Of a DNA stretch of 64,000 nucleotides, positions 17,072 through 26,852 are shown in pieces (the first letter of the stretch is position 1; each line of letters opens with the position of its first letter). The position numbers were made by a program, and so were the translations under genes. The stretch spans positions 1,116,001-1,180,000 of the forward strand of contig NZ_CP080598.1 of assembly GCF_019598945.1 (NCBI RefSeq), given 5' to 3'. The notes beneath the pieces are model-generated. The model saw only the letters and a list, made by a program, of their open reading frames with translations. It ran no database searches and was not told the DNA's origin. Origin of the DNA: Sphaerospermopsis torques-reginae ITEP-024. GTDB taxonomy: Bacteria > Cyanobacteriota > Cyanobacteriia > Cyanobacteriales > Nostocaceae.

Positions 17072-17752
17072 TCACCTATCACCTATTCCCTTGAGACAAT
17101 ATCCTACTCCTCTAACTGTATGCAGTAGTGGCTGATCAGAACCCCGATCTATTTTCCGTCTCAAATAACCAACATATACATCTACAACATTAGAATCACT
17201 ATAAAAATCAAAATCCCAAACGTGTTCACCTATTTGTGTACGGGTAACTACTGTATTGGAATTACGCAATAAATACTCTAAAAGTTTAAACTCTAAGGGG
17301 CTAAGTTCAATGAAACGTCCTCCACGCTGAACTTCCCTTGTGACTACATCCATAGTTAAATCACCAACCTGTAAAATGGTGTTAAATTGTAATGGTGGGC
17401 GACGTTGCAAAGCTCGTAACCGTGCTAGTAGTTCTGAAAATGCAAAAGGTTTGACTAAGTAATCATCCGCACCCTGATCTAACCCTTTTACCCGATCTTC
17501 TACAGTATCCCGTGCTGTTAAAAGTAAGACTGGAGTTTTAATTTTTTGCTGGCGAAATTCTTCTAGTAGCTTTAACCCATCAATTTTGGGTAGCATAATA
17601 TCTAAGATGATAATGTCATACTCAGCAGCAAAGATGTATTCCTTACCTTCTTCACCATCATGAGCCACATCAACAGCGTAACTCATCTCTCTGAGTCCTT
17701 GACTGATAAATTGAGCTATTCCTGGTTCATCTTCAACTAGCAAAATTCGCAT
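17072..17752 (-). CDS. OmpR/PhoB-family response regulator
   Basis: The start is placed at ATG 17752 (MRILLVEDEPG) because receiver domains begin there; a longer frame adds five meaningless residues. The 226-residue protein has a receiver domain with phospho-acceptor Asp51 (IIILDIMLPKIDG), the Thr/Lys switch residues (LLLTARD and YLVKPFAF), and a C-terminal winged-helix DNA-binding domain (about 130-225, with LSPLEFKLLEYLLRN and DVYVGYLRRKID). It should be phosphorylated by the kinase encoded downstream. Targets cannot be read from the sequence; the adjacent bicarbonate transporter cluster is one candidate by position only. Confidence 0.95.
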   Translation of the reverse strand: MRILLVEDEPGIAQFISQGLREMSYAVDVAHDGEEGKEYIFAAEYDIIILDIMLPKIDGLKLLEEFRQQKIKTPVLLLTARDTVEDRVKGLDQGADDYLVKPFAFSELLARLRALQRRPPLQFNTILQVGDLTMDVVTREVQRGGRFIELSPLEFKLLEYLLRNSNTVVTRTQIGEHVWDFDFYSDSNVVDVYVGYLRRKIDRGSDQPLLHTVRGVGYCLKGIGDR

Positions 17753-17807
17753 ATAGCAATCTAGCAATCCTATTTTAGTTGAGAATTTATTGGTGAGGTA
17801 AGGGAAC

Positions 17808-17925
17808 AGGTGACTGGTGACTGGTGACTGGTGACTGGTAACTGGTGACTGGGTAGAAAATTCTTTACTTATTCCCTATTCCCTATTCCCTATTCCCTAT
17901 TCCCTATTCCCTATTCCCTACTTTC
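17808..17925. repeat. Heptamer tandem repeats (GGTGACT and TTCCCTA)
   Basis: About six GGTGACT-type units (17808-17850) and about eight TTCCCTA-type units (17872-17925) fill the gap between the DUF3110 gene and the response regulator gene. They are of the same class as other short tandem repeats in the window. Confidence 0.9.
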
Positions 17926-17950
17926 CCAACAACTAATGACTAATGACTAC

Positions 17951-18352
17951 TTACAATAACCCTTCTAGTCTGCGACGGAAGCTGTCTAGTTCAGAAGCAG
18001 ACATTTCCTGTTCTTCTGACTGAGAACTATTATCATAGTTATTTTGAGTTTGACCTTCTGGTTTCCAATCAGTTTCTTCTACGTTCTGTTCTGGAGGTGT
18101 CACCACGATATTACTATTTTCTGGCACAAGTTCCCAGCCAAAACCCGCACTTTCACAAAATTCCTTGATATCCTCAGCATCCATTCCTTCAACTGTGGGG
18201 GTGGGGAAATCTTGCGCTTCTAACATTAAAGCAAAGCGAGTAGCATCATCCTCTGATTCAAACATCATGATTGTATTGCGATCGCCCACCCGAATCGAGT
18301 GAATCCCTTCATTATTAGTTCCCGCATTGAAGAGTAGTACAAAAACACGCAT
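17951..18352 (-). CDS. DUF3110 domain protein
   Basis: 133 residues. The N-terminal 80 match the cyanobacterial DUF3110 family (MRVFVLLFNAGTNNEGIHSI, then MFESEDDATRFALMLEAQDF and FCESAGFGWELVP), a small cytoplasmic alpha/beta domain of unknown role found in photosynthetic organisms. The remaining tail is acidic and Asn/Gln/Ser-rich, ending in ELDSFRRRLEGLL. It is transcribed divergently from the tamB gene; the 263-bp spacer between them must hold both promoters. No function is claimed. Confidence 0.8.
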   Translation of the reverse strand: MRVFVLLFNAGTNNEGIHSIRVGDRNTIMMFESEDDATRFALMLEAQDFPTPTVEGMDAEDIKEFCESAGFGWELVPENSNIVVTPPEQNVEETDWKPEGQTQNNYDNSSQSEEQEMSASELDSFRRRLEGLL

Positions 18353-18615
18353 CTTTAAGCCTTTAATCCTTGTAGTTCACGTTTATATTACTTCTATTAA
18401 AGTTCGATATTGTGCCTCTGGGAAAGCTAACGATAGACCTAAAGGTATATTTTTCAAGATTTCAGGCAAATCAAACCCTAATTGTGGTAATCTCTGGCTA
18501 AACCTTGGGAAATATGTAAACTGGTCTGTACCCTACCAGTGGCACACCTAAATATTGTGCTAATTATAAGAGGATGTTTGACCACTAACTCCGGCAATTT
18601 CCAGAGTGCAAACCC

Positions 18616-21600
18616 ATGTCTAACACTTCCAAACAAGATCAAGAAACCCCAACCGCAAGCCGCAAACGCTTATGGTTGATGATATTGAGTCGTGGTAGCA
18701 TGGCTTTAGGCGCGTTGTTGCTAATGGTAATCATCGGTGGTATTTGGCGGTTAAGAGAATTTATCCAAAAAGATTTAGCACCCCTAGCACAACAAAATCT
18801 TACCAATACCCTCAACCGTCCAGTTGAACTGGGAAAAGTCAAAGAATTTTCCCTGACAGGAGTCAGGTTTGCTGCTTCAGCTATCCCTGCAACACCCACG
18901 GATACAGATCGGGTGACAATAGAAGCGGTAGACGTTGGTTTTGATCCTTGGCAGTTAGTTATTAACCGCCAATTAAAATTAGATGTTACTTTAATTAACC
19001 CAGATATTTATATTCAACAGGATAACCAAGGACGCTGGATCACTACCACTATCGCCCCACCAGGAAAACCAGGACTGATTAAAACCGATTTAGATAAACT
19101 GCGCGTTCGCAACGCCAGGTTAATATTAGTAGGAAACCAGAAAACGGAGTCACCAGTCCCCAGTCACCAGTCTCTAATACCTGTAACATTTTCAGGTTTA
19201 TATGGAACTGCCCAATTGATAGAAAATAACCGACTAATTAAATTTGACGTAGCCGGAAAACCAAAGAACGGAGGTAATATTTTCCTGCAAGGAAATCTCC
19301 GCGCCCAGGCAAATTTAGAAGGTAATTTAAGGGTAAAAACGCAAGATTTATTAGCCGCAGATATTACTCGTTTGATTCAATTACCAATAAATTTACAAGC
19401 TGGTCGGGTAAATGGTGATTTACAAATTCAATTAATACCAAATCAACAAACTTTATTAGATGGTACTGCTGCTTTACAAGCTGTAACTCTACAAATTCCC
19501 CAAGTCCCACAACTATTAAGTAATACTCAGGGAAATGTCAAGTTTCAAGGATTAGCTATAGAGTTAGATAATGTAGTTAGTAATTATGGGAAAATTCCCC
19601 TTACTGCTAAAGGTGTGATTGACCGAGAAAAAGGCTTTAATTTATCAGGAAGTGTCAATGCTGTAAGTGTGTCAAATGCCTTAGAAACTCTGAAAGTGCA
19701 ATCACCTTTCCCTGTGAGTGGGGTGGTAAAAGCCGATTTACAGATATTAGGCAATATTGACGAACCTGTGCTTTCAGGAACTGTGGCTAATATCAAAACT
19801 GCCAAAATTGATCAAGTTGATTTTGAGAAAGTTAGTAGTAAATTTGAGCTTTCAACTCGTGATGCTGTGCTGACTTTCAAGGATATTCAAGGACAAACAA
19901 AATTAGGTGGTGAAGTTAGCGGGGCAGGAAAAATTTCCCTGGGGAAAGTACCGCAAATTAATGTTAATTTAACTGCTAAAAATGTTCCAGGGGATGCGAT
20001 CGCTAAACTTTATAATGATCATATTAACTCTACATTCAAAATTGGCACTGTTTCAGCTACAGCTAACCTCATTGGTACAGCTAACAATATCCAAACTTTC
20101 GTAAAATGGCAAGCTCCCCAAGCCACTTATGCTGCTACTGGTGAAACAATTATCAACCCAAATCGTACAGTTGATTTTCGTAATGTCGCTGTTAATATTG
20201 CTGGTAATATAATCCGGGTTTATGGTAATTATAATCCTCAAAGTTGGCAAGCTGTTGCTCAAGCTTCGGGTGTGAAATTAACCCCATTTCTCAACTCACA
20301 ACAATTAGAAAATATCTCTTTAAATAACGCAGCATTTAACGGTAAATTAGTCATCTCAGGAACTTCTGAAAACTTTAAAATTACTAATATTCGTCCAGAA
20401 GATGCAAATATTAATATTGCTGGCGGTAAAGTTGCGATTTCTCGTTTTCAGTTAGAAGATAAAAACTTTATTGCTGACTTGATAGCTCAAAATGTGCGTT
20501 TAGGGACAATCTTAAAACAATCTGCCCCAATTTTCAATAATCCCATTGCCGGGAAATTTACTATTGCAGGTAATACCGAAAATTTCAACTTCAATAATTT
20601 CGGTGCTATTGGTGAAGGTAGTTTAAAAGTTAATAATGGCACAATTACAGCTAAAAATATTCAAGTTAGTAATGGTCGCTACAAGGCGCAAGTTGCAGTT
20701 AAAAATGTACCTGTGCAGAGATTAGCAAATGTTCCACCTCAAATACAAGGTGCGTTAGTTGGTGAGTTTAATGTTGCTGGTAATGTTGCATCTTTTCAAC
20801 CGGAAACTATTCAAGCAAATGGTCAAGCAAAGTTAAATCTTGCTGGGGGAACAGTTACAGCTTCTAATATTCAACTTGCTAATGGTCATTACCAAACATT
20901 AGTTAATAGTTATGGTGTACAATTAAAACGTTTAAATCAACAATTATCAGGTAAATTTGCAGGTCAGTTAAAAGTTGCTGGTATTGTTGGGTCTGCGAAA
21001 TTAGCTAATATTCGTGCTACTGGTCAAGTGCAGTTTAGTCGAGGTATTCCGGGAATTAATTCTCCTTTAAATGCTGTAGTTTCTTGGAATGGTCAACAAT
21101 TAACTATTCCCCAAGCAAGAACTCCAAATTTAACCGCCAGTGGTTATATTTTAGCCGATGCTAAACAACCAGGTATACCAGAAATTACTCAATTAAATCT
21201 CAATGTTCAAACGCAAAATTATGACCTCAAACAATTACCTTTGCAATTACCTAATGCTGTAAATGTAGGCGGAAAAGCCGATTTTACAGGACAAATTACC
21301 GGGAAAATCACAGCACCGAATGTTATTGGATCTTTGGGTTTGCGAAATTTGCAAGTGCAAAGCAAAATACAAAAGTTTGCCTTTGAACCATTATTAACTG
21401 GTAACATTAATTTAGTGCAAGGAAGGGGTTTAAGTTTAGATGTTGCTGGTAAAAGAGACAGACTAGCAGCTAAATTAAATGCTAATAATCAACCTAACGC
21501 TTTTTTAGTACAGTGGCAACAAGCATTAGTTACAGGTCAATCTCAAGGCGAAAATTGGGCAGTTAAAGTTAATAATTTTCCCTTACAAGTGTTAAATTTA

Positions 21601-24105
21601 AACTTAAATTTAAACTTACCTAATAATCCGATTTTGGGACAAGGTGCATTAGCTGGTTTGTTAACGGGAGATTTACAAATAAATCAAAAAACATTAGCAA
21701 CGCGGGGAAATATTGCGATCGCCAAACCGCAACTTGGTAGAATTAAAGGCGATCGCTTCACCACCGAATTTCAATACAACAATAATTTAACCACCTTAAC
21801 AAACAGCGAATTTATCAACGCTCAAAGTCGCTACCTGTTTGACGCTAACCTCAAACAAACTCCTCAAGGTCCCCAAGTACAAGCCAAAATTAACATCAAC
21901 CAAGGCAAAATTCAAGATTTACTCACCGTTGCCCAAATATTTGAAATCCAAGATTTACAAAGAGGTTTAACACCTCCAACCTACGGTACAGCAGCAGATT
22001 TAACCACCAACCCGCGAGGTTTAGCAAATCAAACTTTATTCAATCAAATTCAACGTTTAGCAGAAATTGATGCACTCCTAGCAGCAGAAGAACAAAAACG
22101 GCTAGAATCAAAACCCATACCAGATTTAAAAGACTTAAAAGGAACTTTTAACGGAGAAATTGCCATCAACACCGCTACAAAAAACGGACTAACAGCACAA
22201 TTTGACTTACAAGGACAAAACTTTACTTGGGGTCGAGAAACAGAACCTAATCGGTTTTATCGTGCCGAAAAAGTCATTGCTAAAGGTGCTTTTGAAAAAG
22301 GTGTTTTGCGGTTACAACCTTTGAGCATCGAAGCGAAAGATAGACTCATAGCCTTTATAGGTAATGTTGGTGGTGAAGAACAATCAGGAAAATTAACAGT
22401 CGAAAAATTCCCAATTCAACTATTAAATAACTTTGTCAAAATCCCAGTAGGAATTAGTGGTAATCTCAACATTGATGCTGCTATAGCTGGTAGTATAGCC
22501 AACCCCCAAGCTAGAGGAGAATTAAAAATCACAGAAGGAACACTCAATCAAAAACCAATACAGTCAGCCAACGCAGGTTTTAGTTATGCTGATGGACGTT
22601 TGAAATTTGGTAGTCAAGTCATAGCAGTAGGAAACGAACCAGTTAACATTACTGGTGATATTCCCTATAAATTACCATTTGCATCAGTAACACCAGACAA
22701 CAATCAAATTACCCTAGATGTCAAAGTCAAAGATGAAGGTTTAGGATTATTAAATCTGTTCACTAATCAAATAACATTTGAAAGCGGTAAGGGAGAAGTA
22801 GATTTAACTGTGAGGGGAAACAGAAAACAACCATCAGTTAAAGGTACTGCCTCTCTTAATAACGCCACATTTGCAGCCCAAGCTTTACAAGGTAAACTAA
22901 CCAATGTGTCTGGAAAAGCCGAATTTGATTTTAATAAAGTAGTAGTAGAAAACCTCCAAGGGCAGTTTAGCAATGGTAAAATAGAAGCCACAGGAGAAAT
23001 ACCAATTTTCAACAGTCAAAACATCCAAATAGATAAACCATTGAGTGTGAAACTAGAACAATTAGTATTAAATCTCAAGGGATTATATCAAGGTGGTGCA
23101 AGTGGTAATTTAGAAATTACAGGTTCAGTATTACAACCAGCAATTGGTGGTGAGATAGAATTATCCAATGGTCAAGTTTTACTAACAGAATCTGATACAA
23201 AAACCTTATCTCAAACAGGTTCTGATTTATCAATTTTTGCAGCCAGTAAACAAAACAAAACCAGTGATGTTGAAAGCGGAATAACCAGATTAAATAATTT
23301 GCAAATCAAGCTAGGAAACAGTGTAGAAATAGCTCGTCCACCTGTTTTCAACTTCCTCGCAACTGGTGATTTAAATGTGAGTGGTACTTTAAATAATCCT
23401 ATACCCGCTGGAACTATCAGATTAACCAAAGGTGGCGTAAATTTGTTTACCACCCAATTCAATTTAGCTCGTAACTATAAACATACTGCAACTTTTAGAA
23501 CTTCTGATCCTCGTGATCCTGAGTTAGATATTAAAATGTTTGCTAAAGTATTAGATGGAATCCAAACAATTGATCTCAGCAGACAAGTTTCTACAGGGTT
23601 ATCAGAATTAGAAACCGTCCGCGTCGAAGCAATAGTTAAAGGTCCCGCTAGTCAACTAAATGAGAATTTAGAATTGAAAAGTAGTCCCTCACGTTCACAA
23701 ACAGAAATTGTTACTTTGTTAGGAGGTGGGTTTGTAGACACCCAAGGACGTGGTGACACAACATTGGGTTTAATTAATATTGCTGGTTCGGCTGTTTTTA
23801 ATAACTTTCAAGCTGCATTTAGCCAAATTGGTGATGCTTTTGGTTTAAGTGAACTGCGGATATTTCCTACCATTCTTTCTGATAGACCCGAAGCAGGTAA
23901 AAGCAACTCGACTATAGAATTAGCATTAGAAGCCGGTGTGGATATTTCTAGTAAATTTTCTTTTTCTACGATCAAAATTTTAACCGCTAGTGACCCCTTC
24001 CAATGGGGTATTAATTACAGAATTAATGACGATTTTCGGGTTCGTGCTTCCACAAATTTCACTGATGATAGTCGGGCGATCATTGAGTTTGAAAGAAGAT
24101 TTTAG
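18616..24105 (+). CDS. tamB: Translocation and assembly module protein TamB
   Basis: 1829 residues, one of the longest genes here and normal for a cyanobacterial TamB. A single membrane anchor lies at about 20-46 (MILSRGSMALGALLLMVIIG). The body is a long run of repeated beta-strand modules such as 'GxxNIAGNxxxFxxxxIxANGxxxLxxGTVxAxNIQ', the hydrophobic-groove architecture of AsmA/TamB proteins. The C-terminal TamB domain (about 1480-1829) ends in beta strands NYRINDDFRVRASTNF and a final Phe. Family knowledge: it spans the periplasm to the outer membrane and is linked to lipid transport and outer-membrane protein assembly with Omp85 proteins. It is followed by no other gene of that pathway here. 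Start ATG 18616. Confidence 0.93.
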   Translation: MSNTSKQDQETPTASRKRLWLMILSRGSMALGALLLMVIIGGIWRLREFIQKDLAPLAQQNLTNTLNRPVELGKVKEFSLTGVRFAASAIPATPTDTDRVTIEAVDVGFDPWQLVINRQLKLDVTLINPDIYIQQDNQGRWITTTIAPPGKPGLIKTDLDKLRVRNARLILVGNQKTESPVPSHQSLIPVTFSGLYGTAQLIENNRLIKFDVAGKPKNGGNIFLQGNLRAQANLEGNLRVKTQDLLAADITRLIQLPINLQAGRVNGDLQIQLIPNQQTLLDGTAALQAVTLQIPQVPQLLSNTQGNVKFQGLAIELDNVVSNYGKIPLTAKGVIDREKGFNLSGSVNAVSVSNALETLKVQSPFPVSGVVKADLQILGNIDEPVLSGTVANIKTAKIDQVDFEKVSSKFELSTRDAVLTFKDIQGQTKLGGEVSGAGKISLGKVPQINVNLTAKNVPGDAIAKLYNDHINSTFKIGTVSATANLIGTANNIQTFVKWQAPQATYAATGETIINPNRTVDFRNVAVNIAGNIIRVYGNYNPQSWQAVAQASGVKLTPFLNSQQLENISLNNAAFNGKLVISGTSENFKITNIRPEDANINIAGGKVAISRFQLEDKNFIADLIAQNVRLGTILKQSAPIFNNPIAGKFTIAGNTENFNFNNFGAIGEGSLKVNNGTITAKNIQVSNGRYKAQVAVKNVPVQRLANVPPQIQGALVGEFNVAGNVASFQPETIQANGQAKLNLAGGTVTASNIQLANGHYQTLVNSYGVQLKRLNQQLSGKFAGQLKVAGIVGSAKLANIRATGQVQFSRGIPGINSPLNAVVSWNGQQLTIPQARTPNLTASGYILADAKQPGIPEITQLNLNVQTQNYDLKQLPLQLPNAVNVGGKADFTGQITGKITAPNVIGSLGLRNLQVQSKIQKFAFEPLLTGNINLVQGRGLSLDVAGKRDRLAAKLNANNQPNAFLVQWQQALVTGQSQGENWAVKVNNFPLQVLNLNLNLNLPNNPILGQGALAGLLTGDLQINQKTLATRGNIAIAKPQLGRIKGDRFTTEFQYNNNLTTLTNSEFINAQSRYLFDANLKQTPQGPQVQAKININQGKIQDLLTVAQIFEIQDLQRGLTPPTYGTAADLTTNPRGLANQTLFNQIQRLAEIDALLAAEEQKRLESKPIPDLKDLKGTFNGEIAINTATKNGLTAQFDLQGQNFTWGRETEPNRFYRAEKVIAKGAFEKGVLRLQPLSIEAKDRLIAFIGNVGGEEQSGKLTVEKFPIQLLNNFVKIPVGISGNLNIDAAIAGSIANPQARGELKITEGTLNQKPIQSANAGFSYADGRLKFGSQVIAVGNEPVNITGDIPYKLPFASVTPDNNQITLDVKVKDEGLGLLNLFTNQITFESGKGEVDLTVRGNRKQPSVKGTASLNNATFAAQALQGKLTNVSGKAEFDFNKVVVENLQGQFSNGKIEATGEIPIFNSQNIQIDKPLSVKLEQLVLNLKGLYQGGASGNLEITGSVLQPAIGGEIELSNGQVLLTESDTKTLSQTGSDLSIFAASKQNKTSDVESGITRLNNLQIKLGNSVEIARPPVFNFLATGDLNVSGTLNNPIPAGTIRLTKGGVNLFTTQFNLARNYKHTATFRTSDPRDPELDIKMFAKVLDGIQTIDLSRQVSTGLSELETVRVEAIVKGPASQLNENLELKSSPSRSQTEIVTLLGGGFVDTQGRGDTTLGLINIAGSAVFNNFQAAFSQIGDAFGLSELRIFPTILSDRPEAGKSNSTIELALEAGVDISSKFSFSTIKILTASDPFQWGINYRINDDFRVRASTNFTDDSRAIIEFERRF

Positions 24106-24426
24106 CAGGGAATAAGGAAAGTTATCTTCCCCATGCTTCACCCATAAGAGGATGTTTGAAAAGTAGGTTCTTCAGTACATAGTATGCAAAATCAATCTCA
24201 AAAAACTGCGGAAGGCTTAATATACATAAGACATAAGCTACAGATATTGGATATTTTTACAAAAATTGCCTCTTTACCCTGTTCCCTGTTCCCTGTTAAG
24301 AGTTCCCTCTTTCAGACTGGTAATTTAGCATAACAAGTACGGTAGAACCACATTTATTCAGCAAGCCCTATCTAGGTTTTACATTGATACAGTCCACAAT
24401 TAATAAATTTATCCTAGCAAAATAGG
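24106..24426. other. Intergenic region after tamB
   Basis: 321 bases without a gene. It contains a single GAGGATGTTTGAAAAGT element end near 24148 (the same end as the 46666-46822 mini-element) and three TTCCCTG heptamers near 24282-24298. Nothing else is clear. Confidence 0.5.
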
Positions 24427-25539
24427 TCATTTGTACACTTCAAAGATTGATTGACTATCAGGTGAATTTCTAATTTCATCTATCATAAATTCAATCATCG
24501 GTTTAGCAATTGCACATTGCAAAATACCACATGAATCGTAAACGCGCTCACTAGGAATCGCTTCTGTAATTGCAATTTGATTGCATTTTCGATCATATTG
24601 ACAACGACGACAAAGTTCCCCCCTTTTCATCCGGTGATTAGTCACATTTACAAAATCCTGAGATTGAAAAATTTCACTTACAGTTTGTTGAAAAATATTA
24701 CCCATTAAACCCTCCGCTAAATAAGCATCACCATGAGCATAAACATCACCATTAGTATTGACAATCCAAGCCCAATCATGAATATAGGGATTATAAATGT
24801 CAATTGTAGAATTTATTATATATCTCACGGCTGCTTGAAAATACTCATTAAGTGGCTGGACAGTAATATGAGAGATTTCACTAAATTGAGCTTTAGCAAT
24901 CATTTTTAAAGCATTAATAGTTTGCTGATGACTTAATAATAAATTACTCATCCGCTCAGGAAGAATTTCCCGGCTGCTATGAATAGGTAAAATTCGATAA
25001 TCTATTCCTAATTCATTATAAAACTGGTAAGTTTGTAATGCTTTATCTACATTGAGCGCGTGCAGAACAGAAATTCCACCAACGGGAATTTGACGATCTA
25101 ATAAAAGCTGTAAATTATCTAAAACTTGATCTTGAGAAACTTTACCAGCAATATCAAGACGCTGTTCTCCAAAGACATCTAAGGAAAATCCTAACTGAAT
25201 CTCTAGTTCTTCTAATAAATCTAAAGTTTTAGAGGATATTTTGAATAAATTACTCTGAACAGTAGTTCTCGTATTAATCCCATTTTTTGTCAAATATTTA
25301 TCTTTGAGTTCACAAATTGATCTAAGGTAATTATGGGGTAATAAAAGGGCTTCACCTCCATGAAAAATAAGAGTTAATGAGAAGTTTTTTTCTTCTTTAA
25401 TCATATAATCTGCCATATTTTTGAAAAAAAACTCTATCCCATCTAAAGACATTCTCTCTTTATTTGCTAATTCATCATATTCATAGCAATATGTACATCT
25501 TAAATTACATAATTTACTCAATTTCATGATCAAGTTCAT
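24427..25539 (-). CDS. Radical SAM/SPASM peptide maturase-like enzyme
   Basis: 370 residues. The N-terminus has the radical SAM iron-sulfur motif CNLRCTYC (Cys11, Cys15, Cys18), followed by LTLIFHGGEALLL, the usual glycine-rich SAM region. The C-terminal third has a SPASM-type cysteine cluster (LCRRCQYDRKC, then DSCGILQC), expected to hold auxiliary clusters. Such enzymes modify peptides or proteins, for example by forming Trp or Phe cyclophane links, or mature sulfatases. Its only same-strand neighbour, 243 bp upstream, encodes a Trp-rich 219-residue protein that may be the substrate. A ribosome site AAGGAA precedes ATG 25539. The subfamily cannot be fixed here; the GrrM/OscB class common in cyanobacteria is one candidate. 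Confidence 0.85.
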   Translation of the reverse strand: MNLIMKLSKLCNLRCTYCYEYDELANKERMSLDGIEFFFKNMADYMIKEEKNFSLTLIFHGGEALLLPHNYLRSICELKDKYLTKNGINTRTTVQSNLFKISSKTLDLLEELEIQLGFSLDVFGEQRLDIAGKVSQDQVLDNLQLLLDRQIPVGGISVLHALNVDKALQTYQFYNELGIDYRILPIHSSREILPERMSNLLLSHQQTINALKMIAKAQFSEISHITVQPLNEYFQAAVRYIINSTIDIYNPYIHDWAWIVNTNGDVYAHGDAYLAEGLMGNIFQQTVSEIFQSQDFVNVTNHRMKRGELCRRCQYDRKCNQIAITEAIPSERVYDSCGILQCAIAKPMIEFMIDEIRNSPDSQSIFEVYK

Positions 25540-25589
25540 TGTTTTAAATTCCTTGTATTCCTAATATATAGCCTGATTTAGATAATCTT

Positions 25590-25712
25590 AGGACTTAGGC
25601 AAGTGTCACACCAAAAATCTTTTGTAGGGTGCGTCAGACTGCATAAATCAAGCAAATAAACAAATTATTGATATCTGACGCACTCTACTAATGTACCAGT
25701 TGCGTAAGTCCT
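25590..25712. repeat. 123-bp mini-element with AGGACTTA ends
   Basis: Ends AGGACTTAGGCAAGTG and its near-complement CAGTTGCGTAAGTCCT form terminal inverted repeats; an inner GTAGGGTGCGTCAGA / TCTGACGCACTCTAC pair forms a second stem. It has no coding capacity. A related inner sequence recurs at 43531-43593. It lies between the Trp-rich gene and the radical SAM gene. Confidence 0.7.
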
Positions 25713-25719
25713 GAATCTT

Positions 25720-25750
25720 TGTAGAGATATTACACGGAACATCTCTACAT
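25720..25750. repeat. Hairpin TGTAGAGAT...ATCTCTACA
   Basis: TGTAGAGATATT and AACATCTCTACA form an 11-of-12 bp stem with a short loop, downstream of the Trp-rich gene. It may be a terminator or attenuator, or one of the small palindromic repeats common in cyanobacteria; no T-run follows directly. Confidence 0.5.
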
Positions 25751-25781
25751 TATTCTTCAGCCAATGCTGGTTATATTTTTA

Positions 25782-26441
25782 TCATTTGATAGGTCTGCTT
25801 CTTCGGATGTCTTGATTTTTTTGAAGTTTTACTTCTTGTTGAATAATATTTTGTAATGTGTTACGCACTACTGAATTAGGTAAAGTACGTGCCACATTAC
25901 TCAATTTAGAATCTATTGCACTACCTCTTGACCAATCTTTCCAACCTCCTTGATCAGTCCATGAAGACTGATCCCATGAACCATTAGCAGCAGGATTTTT
26001 ATTCCCTAAATCAAATATAGCCTGATTGATTACTTTGCCTTGAGCAACCTCAATAATTAAATTGTTAGAAAGTTTGTATTGACCATCTGGTGCAATTGTT
26101 TTTTTACCACTGTCATCAACAACAAATATCTCTTTACTATTAATCAAAATTGTTGCCGCACCTAATTGATTAACCAATTTTTCGTCTTTAACAACAACCA
26201 AATCATATTGGACTTTTGGCAATTTCAGGGGTTTTTGCGCTATTTGAGTGGGACTTGCTTCCGCTACTGGAATTAAGTATTTATCTAAGCTGCTTAATAA
26301 CTGAGTTCCTAAACCACTTTGAGTTGTTAATGGGATAAAAGCAGTTAAGATCAGGACAGTTTGTGCTACTTTTTGTCTGTTTATATGATAATCTTTGTTC
26401 TGAGGATGATTCTCTGGAGTAGGCATAGGTGATATTCTCAC
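25782..26441 (-). CDS. Trp-rich exported-type protein, candidate substrate of the adjacent radical SAM enzyme
   Basis: 219 residues of unknown family. Residues about 24-64 look like a signal or leader segment (hydrophobic AQTVLILTAFIPLTT, later PVAEASPTQIAQ). Residues 75-145 form a beta-rich region (FVVDDSGKKTIAPDGQYKL). A short glycine/aspartate/tryptophan patch follows, SWDQSSWTDQGGWKDW, giving W156-D-Q, W161-T-D and W167-K-D; aromatic-x-Asp/Asn/Gln triplets are the type of site linked by cyclophane-forming radical SAM enzymes. The tail is basic (RRSRP). Start is GTG 26441 or ATG 26426. The gene is upstream of the SPASM enzyme on the same strand. The substrate role is inference; it could instead be an unrelated secreted protein. 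Confidence 0.55.
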   Translation of the reverse strand: MRISPMPTPENHPQNKDYHINRQKVAQTVLILTAFIPLTTQSGLGTQLLSSLDKYLIPVAEASPTQIAQKPLKLPKVQYDLVVVKDEKLVNQLGAATILINSKEIFVVDDSGKKTIAPDGQYKLSNNLIIEVAQGKVINQAIFDLGNKNPAANGSWDQSSWTDQGGWKDWSRGSAIDSKLSNVARTLPNSVVRNTLQNIIQQEVKLQKNQDIRRSRPIK

Positions 26442-26460
26442 TTGTTAGAATAAAATACAT

Positions 26461-26565
26461 TATGGGACTCCTATTTGATTTTTGAACAAGCTGTAAATCG
26501 TAAACCGCATATAATCAAGGATTGAGTCTCAGTATATTGAGCAAGATTCAAGTAGGACTCCCATA
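26461..26565. mobile_element. 105-bp MITE derived from the IS630 element
   Basis: TATGGGACTCCTATTTGATT at the left and its imperfect complement (AAGTAGGACTCCCATA) at the right, both bounded by TA, match the ends of the IS630 element at 6078-7244. It has no coding capacity. It sits 20 bp upstream of the start of the Trp-rich gene, so it may carry or disrupt that gene's promoter. Confidence 0.75.
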
Positions 26566-26672
26566 GCACTTATGACTAGAGCAATTTGAAAAAGTTCCTA
26601 TCTCATATCCCAAAACTGTCATTAATTTAGCAAAAAAGCGGTTAGCTTAACCGTGTTAATACTAATAAATTA

Positions 26673-26758
26673 TGTAGGTTGGGTACAAAGAAAGCGCAAC
26701 CCAACAAAATTAAATCACAAAATCACCAAAATGTTGGGTAACATCCGTCAACCCACCC
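26673..26758. repeat. GTAGGTTGGGT repeat, copy 1
   Basis: Begins GTAGGTTGGGTAC and ends GTCAACCCACC, an inverted-repeat mini-element. Its inner sequence (AACCCAACAAAATTAAATCA and onward) is nearly identical to 47364-47451. Other copies are at 33584-33657 and 46573-46663. Confidence 0.75.
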
Positions 26759-26771
26759 GACACAATTTAAA

Positions 26772-26815
26772 TAACATCCTGTAAATCCTTAAATCCTGGA
26801 TATCCTGATTCAGAC
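26772..26815. repeat. Dispersed CATCCTGTAAATCC repeat unit
   Basis: CATCCTGTAAATCCTTAAAT then CCTGGATATCCTGATTCAGA. The same unit recurs near 12531, 41420, 45845, 47464, 51918 and 60395, sometimes as the right half of a larger inverted repeat starting with TGAATCAGGATTTA. Confidence 0.8.
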
Positions 26816-26852
26816 AAAGAAAATTCTTAATATGACATCAAAAGCGTGAAAA

